Positions 22,939 through 35,036 of a DNA stretch of 58,588 nucleotides are shown piece by piece. Origin of the DNA: Owenia fusiformis (Eukaryota > Annelida > Polychaeta > Sabellida > Oweniidae); contig CAIIXF020000006.1 in assembly GCA_903813345.2 (NCBI GenBank), forward strand, positions 37,231,348 to 37,289,935. Reading direction: 5' to 3'. Both the position numbers and the translations under genes were made by a program. The notes beneath the pieces were generated by a model. That model made no database searches and was not told where the DNA came from. It saw only the letters and a program-made list of their open reading frames with translations. Positions within the stretch are counted from its first letter, which is position 1, and each line of letters begins with the position of its first letter.

Positions 22939-24855
22939 CTTTTAATATTGTATATCACTGTAATTCTTAACATATAACTCACTAGTTCAACACATTATTT
23001 TTTTGATTCACTTCTGCTTGACATTGGTATATGAACAGATAATACATATACCCTCTGGTCAAAAAATTATGTGCATCATCATCTAGTATTTACAACTTTT
23101 AAAATTTGATTTTTATATTAATAGACTAAGCTGCAAGGATTTACAATTGTCTCTTCGAGTTCATAATAAAATGTTCAATTGCAATTGCAAGAATAATACC
23201 ATTTATAATATATATGATATTTACTTTAGAAATTCCTGTTGATGCACAATTCTTTGGACCAGAGGGTATGCTGATTTTTGCTACCAATAGAGTATATAGC
23301 AGTTGTAACAACTAGAGAGCAATGACTTGTTTATCACACTTGAAGATTAAAGCCCCAAAATACATGACTTATGCAAACCGTATATGTTGTATGTCATAAG
23401 AAAAACAAACACATTATGTCCCAAATCCACGATCTCACGTGGAAAGAAACAATGTCTAAATACCCTTTCCTCCATCATTCAAGAACCAATATCACAATCC
23501 AAGACCAGAACTCCAACATATAGGTATAAAAAAGGGACATTTCATTCATACTGAAGTCATTACAATACATGTTGAAGAAAAATTAGAAATTGATAGTCAA
23601 TACTCATGTATGTATGTATATATTTATTGTCCTTTATAAAAAGGCTATTTATTCATTATTAATACATATAAATTGCCAATGTCAAGCAACCGCATTGGCG
23701 TTTGGACAAAATATATCAGATTAAAACAGTTGTGTATGAATATGAAGAATACACCTTCCCAAGGTTGGTATATTCAGAATAGTTACTTAAAATGTCCAGT
23801 GAGTTTCAAATGTTATAGAGGGTACCTCCCCCAAGGTTGGTACATCCATTTGTGATCATTTACGTTTAACATATACATATAAAGTATGAGCATAAGTCAA
23901 TAAAACGTAGCATAAAAAAGTACCATCAAATGACAATAAATATATCATAATGTTGTTGTTGTTTAAGGGTGTAGTGTGGGGGTATTTCTATATTCTGCAT
24001 TTCTGAATCTGTAGTGGAACCACCACCGGGCTTTCATATTTCTACCATATTATACAACTACATCAAATTTGAGTATCCGTAAATTCGGGATTAAAAAATG
24101 TTGCACCTAAGAAATATAACATATCTTCCCTGAGCTTGGTATATATATATACAGAGAAATACTTTAAAAACCAGAGAATTAAATCAGCTTTATAAAGGGT
24201 ACCTTCCCCAAGGTTGGTTCCGTTAGAACTAGAAAAATTGTTACACATTACAAATTTAACTCTATACCTTCCCCAAAATTGGTACTGTACATCCAGAATA
24301 GTTAGATATTAATCATAATTTCAGTAATAGAGGATAGTACCCTGGTCAGCCCATGTACCTCCCTTGAGGGCCACCCTCCACCACTGAATGAAGTTACGTT
24401 TAAGTGTGTAACATCAAGAATAGATATGTAGATAAAAGTACTCATACAAATAGAGCATAATCACTTTCAAATGATGCGGGAAAGACAAAATTAGGTCTTG
24501 AAGTCCATAGGCATTTCAAAGGGCCAACAACCATTCCCCAAGCCATAGCCATAATCCAAAAAACAGAATAATTCACAATGATCATCAAGATCAAACTATG
24601 GTTGGATTCAATATCTATTTCTCAACAAACAATACTGTAGCTGGAACCTCAAAAGGTGTGTAGTGAAAAAATTATGAGATAAGTGCCAATTTCTTAAACA
24701 ATTCCTACATCATTCAGCATCTCAAGTGATAAAAACTAAAACTTCAAAAGCTAATTGACATATAAAAGTCATTACTCATGGTTCAGTTTATCCTGCAAAA
24801 GGACAGATTTGTGCCTCAAAGCCATCGATTTTAATATCGAGCAATTATTACTTTA
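22939..24855. other. Duplicated 5' flank plus short-type UGT spacer
   Basis: Contains the flank of the 5' fossil, then a short-type spacer with CCTTCCCCAAGG motifs near 23753, 23823, 24202 and 24267, and the solo left hairpin arm (24028-24125). No coding. Confidence 0.8.
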
Positions 24856-25000
24856 TTAATCATATTTGTCCTTCTGATAAGAGACTAAGAAAAGAATGAC
24901 TTTCTTGGCTATAATAACCAGAAGTGTTCCAATTATAATGCAAACACAACACACTAGTGCTATGATGTCGAGCAAATAGTATTGGAAGAAATTCAGTTCA
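24856..25000 (-). pseudogene. UGT C-terminal fossil, second copy
   Basis: Same as 16359-16503 with the same breakpoint at AATTCAGTTCA, so both arose from one event that was later duplicated. It is followed by about 170 bp of UGT 3' flank, then the true end of the next UGT at 25173. Confidence 0.88.
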
Positions 25001-26534
25001 GATTTTTACAAAACTAAGTTTATAAGCTTATCAGTTTCATTAGTTTCACTTGGATCTAAAATGACCCCTTGTGTGAGTTGTTGGTTATATAATGCAATGC
25101 AGTTATATGAAATATTGTCCTCTAATTGTCTAGAATCGGACACACCTTGCCTAGCTATGTGTGAATAGTTTATTAATCATATTTGACCTTCTGATAAGAG
25201 AATATGAAGCAAATGACTTTCTTGGCTATAATTACCAGAACTGTTCCAATGATAATGCAAACACAACACACTAGTGCTATAATGTCGAGCAAATAATATT
25301 GGAAGAAATTCAGTTCATTAGCAGCTTGGGATCGTAAATGGGGTGCACCCTTATGGCGTATTACATATTCAGCCCAGTAGACAAGTTTGTCCTTTGGTGG
25401 TATGGGTTGATCATGGTATATAGCAGCAGCTCTTTCAGCATTCACCTTGTATTTTTTGTTCTCTATAACCTCCTTCATGGCTCGTTGAAGTTTCTCCATG
25501 GTGATTCCTTCCACAGAAACAGTTTGACCAGATTTTACTCTATGGGAGAGTTTCTGGCAATAGAAAGGCTGATCAAAAAAGAATGGTACTCCAATTACAG
25601 GGAGGGCGTAATGCAAAGCTTGAAAGCTTGATGAAGCTCCACACTGTGTCACAAATAGTTTAGTAGCAGGGTGATTCAATAGGCTTTCTTGAGGTATCCA
25701 TTTACTCAATATCGTATTATTTCCAAGACCTTCTGGTGTAGGGCCTTCGTAACTCCAAATCACAGTTTGTGGCATTGCAGCAAATGCTTTGGCAAATGTG
25801 GTCCGAAGTTCTGGCCAGAGTCTACGGAACAATGACCCAAAGCTCACAACAATTATCCCATGTTTTCCAGCTTTCTCAATAATGTTGGCATAGTGTCGAT
25901 CTAAAGGCTTTGGGTTTTCGAGGAAAAATCCTTCTACAGATATAACATGTGGCATTAAGGGAAGTGGGTAATGAAGTGCATCATTTCTGTTCATAAAGAC
26001 CAGAGAGACAGTTTTTTCAGCATTGTTTATGTTATCACAGGCATCTCCATAACCCAATTCTTTACATATTGCAACAGATATACTGTAAACTTTCCTGTTC
26101 ACTTCTTTTAGTTTATAGTACTCCCAAACATTGTAAACTCTTTCTGAGAAAGACATAATGTCAGAGGATGGGTGAAGGAAAGCAGGAACATATGCAAGAT
26201 TGAATCTTTGTACAAGATTTGTATCAAAAATCATCGGTCCCCAATTTTCATAGAGAATCAATGGAATATTGAAACTTGCACTTATAACCCTTGAAACAAA
26301 CATACGCTCATCGCTTATTATCAAGTCGAACTTTGACCTGGCAAATTTTTTCCAAATACTTCTGTCCTCCAGAGGTAAGGAAATAAAATCCGAATATATT
26401 GGTAGTACATTGTCAAATGCATTCACAGCATTACCCATCAAACTGTTTATAAAATCCTGATTCAAAGAATTCATGTCTTTGGATACATCAACAGGTGGCT
26501 TCTTGAAATGTATAACATTGAATGTTTTGTTCAT

Positions 26535-29500
26535 ATTATTTATTATTATTTATTTATTCAGTAAGCTATGTATTAAAATACAGACAATGAGCGGGTGACA
26601 CGTAATGTGTATATTCCCGACAGGGTAGTGAATTACCTACATAGAAACAGAGGGGGATCTGTTTGTGTGCGAATGCTTATAATGGGTGGTTAGTGAAAGG
26701 TGTGTCATACAGCCCAAAATATAAACTATAAGAATGGTATTCAATTATTCATTATTAACAAAGTACTTTTTTAGCTCTCTTTTCATGATGGGAACACTTC
26801 GAGAAGATTGAATCTTGTTTGGTAATTGATTCCAAATTGTTGGTGCTGCGAAAGTTAACATTGAAATGCCATAGTTCGTCCGCACCTTAGGTTTGTCATA
26901 AGTATCCTTGTTTCTAGTATTATGTTCATGTCTCGCCTGGACCATTTTGAAAAAGTTAGGAAAAATTTTATGGTAGTTATCAAGCTTATTTATCCATTTA
27001 TACATAAATAAACATTTCTGTTGTTTGTGTATGTCAAAAATATTTAAAAGGTTTAACTGTTTGAATAATGGTAGGGAATGAGCTCTATAATCGCTGTTTG
27101 TTGCAATGCGGGTGAATTTCTTTTGCACAAGATATAGAGAATTTAATGAACTACATGTTTCACCCCAAATAACATTGCCATATATAAGATGAGAATATAT
27201 AAGTGAATAATAGATGCTCATAAAACCACTGATATTCAACAGTTGTTTTACTCTATATAAAATACCAATTGTCCTAGAAATTTTTGCATTAACAGACGCA
27301 ATATGCCGTTTCCAGTTCAAGTGTTTATCTATTATTATGCCAAGAAAGTTTATATGATCAACTTGTTCAAGTTGCTTGTCATTAAGATAGATTTTAATAT
27401 TATTTGCGTTAAATCTTTTTTGTCTTGAGGAAAAAATGATATATTTTGTTTTATTAGCATTGAGTGATAATTTGTTTGTGACCAGCCATTCTTCAATATG
27501 TTTCAGTTCAATATTTAAAGTTTCTGTCAGGTCATTTAGATTTTTGCCTTTAATCAGTAAGTTAGTATCATCCGCGAATAAGACGAAAAATAGTGTCGGG
27601 GAAGAAAGATATATATCATTAATATATAATATAAAAAACAGAGGTCCTAAAATTGAGCCTTGAGGAATACCGCAAGTGATCAAGTCACGATTAGAGATTG
27701 TGTCCTTATATAAAGTTTGCTGGAATCTGTTTTTAAAATAACTTTTTATCCAGTCAAGAGCAACACCACGTATACCATAATATTGAAGTTTATCAAATAG
27801 TATGTTATGATCTATTGTATCGAAAGCTTTGGAAAAGTCAATAAATAATCCTATTGTAAATTCCCCATCATCAATAGATTTCCTGATCTTTTCAATAAAT
27901 GTTAATACCCCCATGAAAGTTGATCTTTTTTCCCTAAATCCAAATTGATTAGTATACAAAATGTCAATGGTATCTATAAACTTTGTTATTCTTTTATGCA
28001 TTAGTTTTTCCAAAATTTTTGAAAAAACTGGTAGTACAGATATTGGCCGATAATTGGTGAAAAAATGTTTTTCATCTTTTTTATAAATCGGTAAAACTTT
28101 TGCAATTTTAAGTTGGTCTGGAAAAACTCCGTTTGAAATGGATAAATTAAAAATATGCATAAGAGGCTGATATAGTACAAAACCGCATTCTTTCATAATA
28201 AAAGGTTTAAAATCATCATGACCTGCAGCAGAAGGTTTTAAATTAAAAATTATTTTTTGTAGTTCGTTAACATCAACTGGGTCTAAAAAGATTGAAGAAG
28301 CCTGTTGTCCTAATGTTTGCATAAAATCTAAGGGTTTTTTATCTGACTTGGGAATTTTTGCAGCTAAGTTTTCTCCAACTTTTACAAAAAAATTATTGAA
28401 ATGATTAGCTATCTCCTGTTTGTTGGTTATTTTCACGTTATTTTGAATGAAGAAGTCAGGGATATTATTATTTTTCTTTTTTCTTTTGAGTATCTCATTA
28501 ATTATTTGCCAATTTGCCTTTATGTTGCCTTGATTCAGTTTAAATTTGTTATTATAGTATTGCTTTTCAGATAATTTAATTGTACTTTTTAGTTGATTTG
28601 CATAAGATTTATATTGTTTTTTATTTTGATCTGTGGGATTCCTGAGATATTTCTTGTATAGTTTGCTTTTATGTCTAATTGATTTAAGTGTTGCTGATGT
28701 AATCCAAGGTTTTTGATTATTATTGTATAGTTTAATTGTGATCTGTTTTAATGGGAAGCATTCATCATAAAATTCTGATAGTTTTTCCTCAAATTTATTA
28801 TAAGATTCATTAACATCGTTGAAATTTGTAATATCAATCCAAGATTCATTAGAGAGGATTTCTTTAAATTTTAAGATGCTTTCATCAGTATATTTTCTAA
28901 TAGACTTTTTCATTGATGTTGTTTTGTTAACAGGTTTGTTGGAAACAGCAAATATTGGAAAGTGATCTGATATGTCATTATATATAATTCCACATAAGTC
29001 AACTTTAGTATCATTAGTAAATATGTTATCTATGAGAGTGGCTGAAGTAGAAGTTACTCGAGTTGCTTTATATATTACAGGCATGAAGTTATATGAAGAC
29101 ATAATGTTGTAAAAGTTTTCAGTATTTTCATGTTCAACAGATTTAAAAAGATCAATGTTAAAATCTCCAGCAATGTAGCTTAATTTGTTGTTTTCTCTTG
29201 AAAGTAAAGATAGGTATACATCTAGGTCATTGTTGAATTCTTCTAGATCAACATTTGGTGGCTTATATACACAGGTTATTAAAATATTCTTTACATTTTC
29301 AACAATTATCTCTATGGTTATGACATCACAATTGACATTGTTAAATTTTAAATCAGATCGTTCCTTGATATTAATAGATTTATGAAAAAGGAGACCAACA
29401 CCGCCTCCTCTAGTTGTTCTTGAGTTGAAAAATCCTCGGTAATTTAGAAATTCAGAAAAGTTGTCTTCTTGATCTTTATACAGCCAAGTTTCAGAGAGAG

Positions 29501-29904
29501 CAATGACAGATATATTTTTATCGATAGACGCAAGTAGATTAGACAATTTCCAATGATTTGAAGACAAACTACGAATATTGCAGTGTAAAATAGACATATC
29601 TATGTTATTCTTGGAATTGAGATTATTATTGAAGTCAGAAAGTGTGACATATTCATTCTTAGCCATGTATTCCTTGGTTGTGTTATCAAAGTCTGGGGCG
29701 TCAGGATCATCATCTCTGATTTCGAGCGGATTAAAAATTTTATTTTCAAAATTAATGATCGAGTCACCATTTGGAACAATATCAATAAATTCGGAAGAGT
29801 CTATAATATTAAAAAAAGGAAATTCAGACCATGGGCATGACACATGTGTATTCAGATTAACCAGTATCCAAAAGTAGAAGCATTACACACACAAACAGAT
29901 CCCC
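26535..29904 (-). mobile_element. CR1/L2-type non-LTR retrotransposon (LINE), 3.4 kb
   Basis: Read on the minus strand: a 61-bp 5' leader, one long ORF (29843-26745), a ~210-bp 3' region, and an AATAAATAATAAT-type tail at 26535. A 5-bp target duplication TTCAT flanks it (26530-26534 and 29905-29909). The exact insertion point is shown by sister UGT genes reading TTTTGTTCATAGTACTCG. A ~25-bp phrase GGGGATCTGTTTGTGTG...AATGCTT occurs at the 5' end and again inverted in the 3' region near 26653-26680. No separate ORF1 is visible, so it may be 5'-truncated. Confidence 0.93.
26745..29843 (-). CDS. LINE endonuclease/reverse transcriptase, 1032 aa, intact
   Basis: An N-terminal ~80-residue region precedes an AP-type endonuclease (LHCNIRSL, SETWL, VYKPP, GDFNIDL, LIDNIFTN, SDHFPI). 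A linker is followed by a reverse transcriptase with NYRPISVLPVFSKILEK, FIDFSKAFDTIDH, GIPQGSILGPLFFILYIND and the catalytic FADD. The C-terminal part resembles CR1/L2/Rex1-group elements. The enzyme nicks target DNA and primes reverse transcription of its own RNA. There is no stop or frameshift, which points to a young and possibly active copy. The first Met is taken as start; an upstream start is excluded by the element end 61 bp away. Confidence 0.93.
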   Translation of the reverse strand: MSCPWSEFPFFNIIDSSEFIDIVPNGDSIINFENKIFNPLEIRDDDPDAPDFDNTTKEYMAKNEYVTLSDFNNNLNSKNNIDMSILHCNIRSLSSNHWKLSNLLASIDKNISVIALSETWLYKDQEDNFSEFLNYRGFFNSRTTRGGGVGLLFHKSINIKERSDLKFNNVNCDVITIEIIVENVKNILITCVYKPPNVDLEEFNNDLDVYLSLLSRENNKLSYIAGDFNIDLFKSVEHENTENFYNIMSSYNFMPVIYKATRVTSTSATLIDNIFTNDTKVDLCGIIYNDISDHFPIFAVSNKPVNKTTSMKKSIRKYTDESILKFKEILSNESWIDITNFNDVNESYNKFEEKLSEFYDECFPLKQITIKLYNNNQKPWITSATLKSIRHKSKLYKKYLRNPTDQNKKQYKSYANQLKSTIKLSEKQYYNNKFKLNQGNIKANWQIINEILKRKKKNNNIPDFFIQNNVKITNKQEIANHFNNFFVKVGENLAAKIPKSDKKPLDFMQTLGQQASSIFLDPVDVNELQKIIFNLKPSAAGHDDFKPFIMKECGFVLYQPLMHIFNLSISNGVFPDQLKIAKVLPIYKKDEKHFFTNYRPISVLPVFSKILEKLMHKRITKFIDTIDILYTNQFGFREKRSTFMGVLTFIEKIRKSIDDGEFTIGLFIDFSKAFDTIDHNILFDKLQYYGIRGVALDWIKSYFKNRFQQTLYKDTISNRDLITCGIPQGSILGPLFFILYINDIYLSSPTLFFVLFADDTNLLIKGKNLNDLTETLNIELKHIEEWLVTNKLSLNANKTKYIIFSSRQKRFNANNIKIYLNDKQLEQVDHINFLGIIIDKHLNWKRHIASVNAKISRTIGILYRVKQLLNISGFMSIYYSLIYSHLIYGNVIWGETCSSLNSLYLVQKKFTRIATNSDYRAHSLPLFKQLNLLNIFDIHKQQKCLFMYKWINKLDNYHKIFPNFFKMVQARHEHNTRNKDTYDKPKVRTNYGISMLTFAAPTIWNQLPNKIQSSRSVPIMKRELKKYFVNNE

Positions 29905-30128
29905 TTCATAGTACTCGTCTCGCCCATTTTATACAAAGCATCGTGTTCAATCTGGTCAGACAGCAAGAAGGTTATTTGGTGCCCTGCATTCAACATAATT
30001 CTTCCAATTTTTATCACATTTCTCATTCTGCTGTTATAGCCAAAATCCACTGGTACAACGAGAATATTTCCACATTCACAAAGAGATGAACACAGTACGA
30101 CTGATATCAAAAGTCCTGTGAAATCCAT

Positions 30129-31839
30129 CTTAAATATTGTATACCAATGTGATTCTTAATATATAAATCGCTAGTTCAACAGTTGGTTTCTTTGATTCAG
30201 TTTTGGTCGACATTGATATGTGAAGGGATAATATATACCCTATGGTCAAAAATTTTGTGCATCATCATCTAATATTTACAGATTTTAAAAATGATTTGTA
30301 TCTTTATGAACTATAATAACAGTTCTTTCAAGGACGAGTTCCTCCAATGGAGAGGATTTTGATTGAAGGATTCAATAATTTTAAAATGACTGGTCCCAAG
30401 GATGTACTTTAACGTTGACATAAATCACCACAACCAGAACTTTACCTATCATTCTTATATGTGCTCATACTAACACAGAAGAATTGTCAGCAACATGCAT
30501 TTTCTGTTCAATTTTCTTTTCAAATTTTGATTTTGATCTAATCAGATTGAAATTGATCTTAATTTATCGTAAAAAGTTGAAGAATTGGAAGGGTTTATAT
30601 TAAGAAACTGAAGTTACAACTAAGTGTGAAAGTCCTATATGTGGGCAATTATTTTCGAAAATATTTTCTCTAGTTACTTAATTTAGACAAGAAGTGTCTG
30701 ATGTTCTGTATCCTAATGAAACCTTTGGAAACTGTACAATTAAATGGAATTGTAAGAGCTCTCTGGCAGGGAATAGCAACATGATCTCAATTGGACCCAC
30801 GTTTTTAATGTGAAGAACTTTAGACAATTCAGTTGATGCACAAATGTTTTGATCAGAGTGTATGCTGATCTTTACTAACAAGAGAGTATATAGCAATAAC
30901 TCATTTATCATACTTGAAGATAAGATTGTCAAAAAGTACTTACTTGGTGTCAGGTCATATACACATAGACACAACATATAACTAGGTTTTAGGTCATATA
31001 GACATAACACATCTCATACAAAACTCACAGCTGTACTAGACTAGAGTTTATGCCTGGGTCACACTTGCTGCAATTCATCGGCTGGTGCCTGGTCGATTGA
31101 GTATTTTGCTCAATATTGTATTCAGTTTTGAACAAAATACTCAATCAGTGCTTGTATAATTTTACTTCATATAGTTGTTGAATTAAGGATTTAAGACCTG
31201 GACTCATTCATTTGATTCCATTGAAGGTGTCATTCAGTTGAACTTGGTGTTGTTTCCAAATATTTGCATGACTGCACAGTGGGAATGCAAAGTTAAGGAA
31301 ACAACGCCTGAGTGGTGATATGCCTTGGACAGCTGCCCACCTCGAAAAATGCAGTCAGAGGTGACTGCCACAGAAATAAAACCAAACAACTTTTTAACCA
31401 TAGAGCCAAAACACTATGGTTGAGAGTTATTTAGTTTTTTGGGGTTTCAGTCACCCTGACAGCATTTTCATATTTTTCCAGTAAAATGTCTTTTAAGCAG
31501 GTGTCCAAGGCATCATGTTTTACAACAAACAAAGTACAGGAGCTATACATACACAGTATTTTCTTTCTTTCCTGAGCATCATATATAAGCATACAGTTAA
31601 ATTTTATTATTTTGAATTGAGTGTCGTATTGGATATTTTAGCAGAAATTCTATTCCCTCAGTCAGCCTATTATATTTAGTCCAAATTTGATAAAAAATGA
31701 CATGTTCATTATTTCCCAAAAATAACCAAATCTAATCATTTTTAAGAAAAACTGCAGTCATTTGAACTGAGCAGCCATATTGGATTCCTTTTGAGTATAA
31801 TTCCTATCAAGTGTGGTTAGACAAACAGCTTCTCAATAT
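30129..31839. other. Diverged UGT 5' flank and array edge
   Basis: About 30129-30310 and about 30820-31000 still match the conserved UGT 5' flank (TTGATGCACAAATGTTTTGA, AGAGAGTATATAGCA). They are separated by about 500 bp of unrelated AT-rich DNA. Beyond about 31020 there is no UGT similarity. A small inverted pair GATTGAGTATTTTG/CAAAATACTCAATC lies near 31096-31145. No coding seen. Confidence 0.6.
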
Positions 31840-32460
31840 TATTCAAACACTTTGTTTGTTAGGATAAGGCATATACTTTAGAATATTAAAGAGATTTCAA
31901 AACTCACTTACATAGCGTGTTTATGAATGATGGATCCCTTATATTTATAACTTTGCGTGTTGGAATAAGTAATATATTTTAGAATATTAAAGAGATTTCG
32001 CAACTCACTTATATAGCATGTTTATAAATCCCTTATATTTATAACTCTGTTTGTTGGTATAGGTAATATATTTTAGAATATTAAAGAGATTATGCAACTC
32101 ACTTACACTTCCAAAATGCTATCTGATTTTCGACGCCGTTTCGGTGCCAAATTTCGGTGCCGTAGTCCAGTGGCAAATTTTGGTGTTCAAAGGTTTCGGT
32201 GCCGGAACGGTGTCGAAACGGTGCCGGAACAGCACCGAATGTTTTCGATGCCGAAACGGCGCCGAATTATATTGGCTGTGTATATAGTGTGTTTATAAGT
32301 CCCTTATATTTATAACTCTGTGTGTTCGAATGAGTAATATATTTGAGGTATCAAAGAGATTTCACAACTCACTTATATAGCGTGTTTATAAATCCCTTAT
32401 ATTTATAACTCTGTGTGTTGGAAAGTAATATATTTGAGGTATCAAAAACAGTGACTCCAC
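31840..32460. repeat. ~100-bp tandem repeat, about 4.5 copies
   Basis: Units contain AGTAATATATTTTAGAATAT, AAAGAGATTT, CAACTCACTTATATAG and CCCTTATATTTATAACTCTG. The third unit is split by a GC-rich insert (32106-32280). No coding. Confidence 0.85.
32106..32280. mobile_element. Small palindromic GC-rich insert (GGTGCCGAAACGG repeats)
   Basis: Interrupts a tandem-repeat unit between CAACTCACTTA and TATAGTGTG. The ends TTCGACGCCGTTTCGG and, reversed, ATTCGGCGCCGTTTCGG are inverted repeats. The inside is made of GGTGCCG/CGAAACGG permutations. It is probably a tiny MITE; the target duplication is unclear. Confidence 0.55.
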
Positions 32461-32919
32461 TTTATAGTTCTATGAAGTTCTCTATATCCTATTTTGTTGT
32501 GAAATCATGTTACTTAATATTTGCTTTAATGATCTTTGAACTCACATGTCTGGCATGAAATAACATAATCAAATGTAAAAGTTCTTCAGTGAAATATCAC
32601 TAGCATTCTAATGAGATTCTGATGATGGTTTTAGTATAACTTTAAAGACTTTGAGTTCAACTTACCAAAACACATTGATATTGCTGTATACTTAATGAAT
32701 GTTAATACCTATTTAATCTAAATCAAAATTTATAATCCAGAGTTCACAAGACGTTGCTCAAAGGTTTTGTCTTGACATTCCTTTCTCACCAAAACCTACC
32801 AAATTCTCACACTTTTGGTAAACATTCAAGCTTTGCAGGTAGAAAATCATCACTATTTCTTGATGACTTTTTATAAAATTTCACATGTGTCATTGGCCAA
32901 CTTTAGTATTGATTTCTTA
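32461..32919. other. No feature recognised
   Basis: AT-rich with no plausible reading frame, repeat or RNA on either strand. Confidence 0.5.
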
Positions 32920-33729
32920 AAGGCCCCATATAAAGTTTAAACCACTTTGGCTTATATTGTAGTCTTACCCAATGTTATCAAAGTGTGATATGTGAAACTT
33001 TTTTTTTTAATTTCAAAAAATGTTTTTTGATAGACTTTTTGTTCCAAAATTTGTGAATTTATTTAAAACCAACTTTAAGAGGTCACTCATATCTTCTTAT
33101 TAGCCACAATTCATACCAATCTATAACATTCATCCTCCCATGTTTTTTGCCGAAAAAATTAAGAAAATCGGTTCATAAATAAGCGAGAAATGAACTTATC
33201 AGTGCATAAAAATGGTTCTGAGAAAAATGCATTTCAAAATTTTAGTTCTCATAGAAACCAATGGTACAATGATATCTAAAACATAATTTATTCTTCCTTT
33301 TAACCTGGTTAGACAATCAACATTGGTTTTTTATGAAGTCTAACATATTTAGAAAAGATTGACATCGAAAAAAAAATTTCAATTTTTTTCAAAAAGTTTT
33401 TGGTACCTTAGTGACATCACTAATGTTTCAAAATATTTTTGATATGCTAAAACATTGAATTGGCCCATTAAATATGGCATTTTATTATTGAAATATTGTG
33501 TCCTTTGTTCAATCTTTGCATTGGTGTTAAATAGATAATCTCTTTTGAAATGAATTAAGAAATATTTGATGATTAAGAAATTTCAACTTTTTTTGAAAAA
33601 TGGCGGGAAATTTGAATATTTGAGAAATGAAATCGTTTTTTGTTCAAAAATCTCTAAAATCACTTTTTAAGTCCTGACAAATAGTAAATGAAAGATAAAA
33701 AAATATTTTCAAACTTTAGACGGGGACTT
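32920..33729. mobile_element. 810-bp MITE, TA flanks, AAGGCCCCATATAAAG termini
   Basis: Left end AAGGCCCCATATAAAGTTTA; right end reversed AAGTCCCCGTCTAAAGTTTG; TA on both sides (32918-32919, 33730-33731). The interior is AT-rich with long T runs and no transposase. Ends and TA duplication suggest mobilisation by a Tc1/mariner-type enzyme. Confidence 0.75.
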
Positions 33730-33731
33730 TA

Positions 33732-34256
33732 AATATTTTATTCGATAAGACTTCTTATTTCAGCTTTGCCCACCTCAAAATTTGAGATATAAAAGAGGAA
33801 TTTTGGCAGTGAAACCTCAAAACCTTGTTGCTTGAACGAACCAAAACCTGTAAGTAGCTGATTTCTCTTATAAATAAATTCTTTAACTATACATTTGTTC
33901 TCTTGTTTTGTGAAAACTCGACATCGCCACATATAGGTATAATACTTTCTTGCAAAACACTCTATGCATATAATGTGTAATTATTTCCGTGACGAATATG
34001 GTATTCATATACCGCCTCCATTGACTAATACCAAGGGTTTAATGAGCTAGATTTATATATAATAGGCGACCAAAATTGTTTTTTCACTTCAAGTTTTGAG
34101 TGCAGTGAATTGGATCCCAATACAATTTTTTTCTGCAGAATATGATTTTTCCAGGGTGAATATGATTTTTCTGAATGAATATGATTTCATGATAGAAAAT
34201 ATGATTTAATTTCCAAGGGAAAACAGTAGTATTATGAAATAATGAAGTATATTTAC
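33732..34256. other. No feature recognised, downstream of the displaced kinase exon
   Basis: AT-rich. The phrase AATATGATTT recurs around 34138-34208. The next MASTL exon (encoding AWPED...) would be expected here if the exon at 34257-34370 belonged to a local gene copy, but it is absent. Confidence 0.5.
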
Positions 34257-34370
34257 CCCTATTGAGAATGTTCTGGAAAACCAGCTCAGGAGTCTGGTCA
34301 TTAAATGGGGGTATTCCAGTGAGGAACTCGTACAAACACACACCAAGAGACCACCAATCCACTTCAGGAC
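34257..34370 (-). pseudogene. MASTL: MASTL (Greatwall) kinase-domain exon, out of order
   Basis: A clean 114-nt exon: acceptor TTACTTGCAG|GTCC, donor AGGG|GTAAAT, phase 1 at both ends. It encodes [20 protein letters not shown] through [15 protein letters not shown], that is kinase subdomain IX and what follows it in Greatwall. Its end phase fits the exon at 45554-45655, which continues with D-I-A-W-P. However, that exon lies 11 kb upstream on this strand, and this one sits ~7.3 kb past the MASTL stop codon. It is intact but cannot be spliced in order. It may be a partial second copy, a rearranged piece, or a scaffold-order error; the pseudogene label refers to its position only. Confidence 0.85.
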
Positions 34371-35036
34371 CTGCAAGTAAATAGAGTGCCCTCTATTTAC
34401 ACATTTATGGAACATTTGAGCGAAAATAGTATATGCTGACATTGAAGCAAGCAGGTGCACTAAATTGAGATTTTAGCTTACACCAAACTGAAAACCCCAT
34501 TATCACCCACTTGAAAATGATTAAAAATCATGAGTAACTGCCATATTTTGCAAATTTGGGGGTCAAACTTGAAAAAATAGGAATTTTGCAACCACTTGAA
34601 GAAACAAGGCATAAACCTGCAAATGTCACCACCTGAATTTGCTACAGATGTTGAATGTTGAACACCAAATGCTGAACACCATCCCCAAAAAAAGTTGGAA
34701 GATATAGAGATTATCCTATATGAGGTTCAGGATATTGGGATTATCCCGAGGCCAATATAATATATCTGCCCGAGGGCCGCAGGTCCCGAGGGAAAATATA
34801 TTGTATTGGCCAAGGGATAATCCAAATATCCTGAACCGACTATAGGATAATATGTTTATCCCATACAAATCTTGGTCATCTGGTTCACATTGTTCAATCG
34901 TGGAAATATTTTAGAATATTCATGTCCAGTTTTGTTTTCTTGGCCGTGGGCGGATTTTCCTGTTCTGTCAAATATTCCCATATTTATTTTCTCGAATTTT
35001 TGATTGATTAAGTGGGATGCTCCTTCCGTTTTTAAA
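34371..35036. other. Non-coding, includes a foldback
   Basis: Apart from the foldback at 34710-34851 nothing is recognised. No preceding MASTL kinase exon was found here. Confidence 0.5.
34710..34851. repeat. Foldback, ~60-bp imperfect arms
   Basis: Left arm TTATCCTATATGAGGTTCAG to GGCCAATATAATATA; right arm AATATATTGTATTGGCC to CTGAACCGACTATAGGATAA. The loop is GC-rich, CCCGAGGGCCGCAGG. It is a MITE-like or snapback structure. Confidence 0.85.

Larger units (their letters stand above)
25173..30128 (-). pseudogene. UDP-glycosyltransferase-like gene interrupted by a LINE
   Basis: Codons 1 to ~73 lie at 30128-29905 and the remaining ~453 at 26534-25173. The two join across the LINE 26535-29904 at the target TTCAT. 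No other lesion was seen: both parts stay open, with signal peptide, LIISD, a TQCG-type donor motif, DQPFY, membrane segment and tail. The insertion is therefore recent, and the gene may be polymorphic for it. The 5' flank (30129 onward) is the most diverged in the array, as expected for an array edge. Confidence 0.92.
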
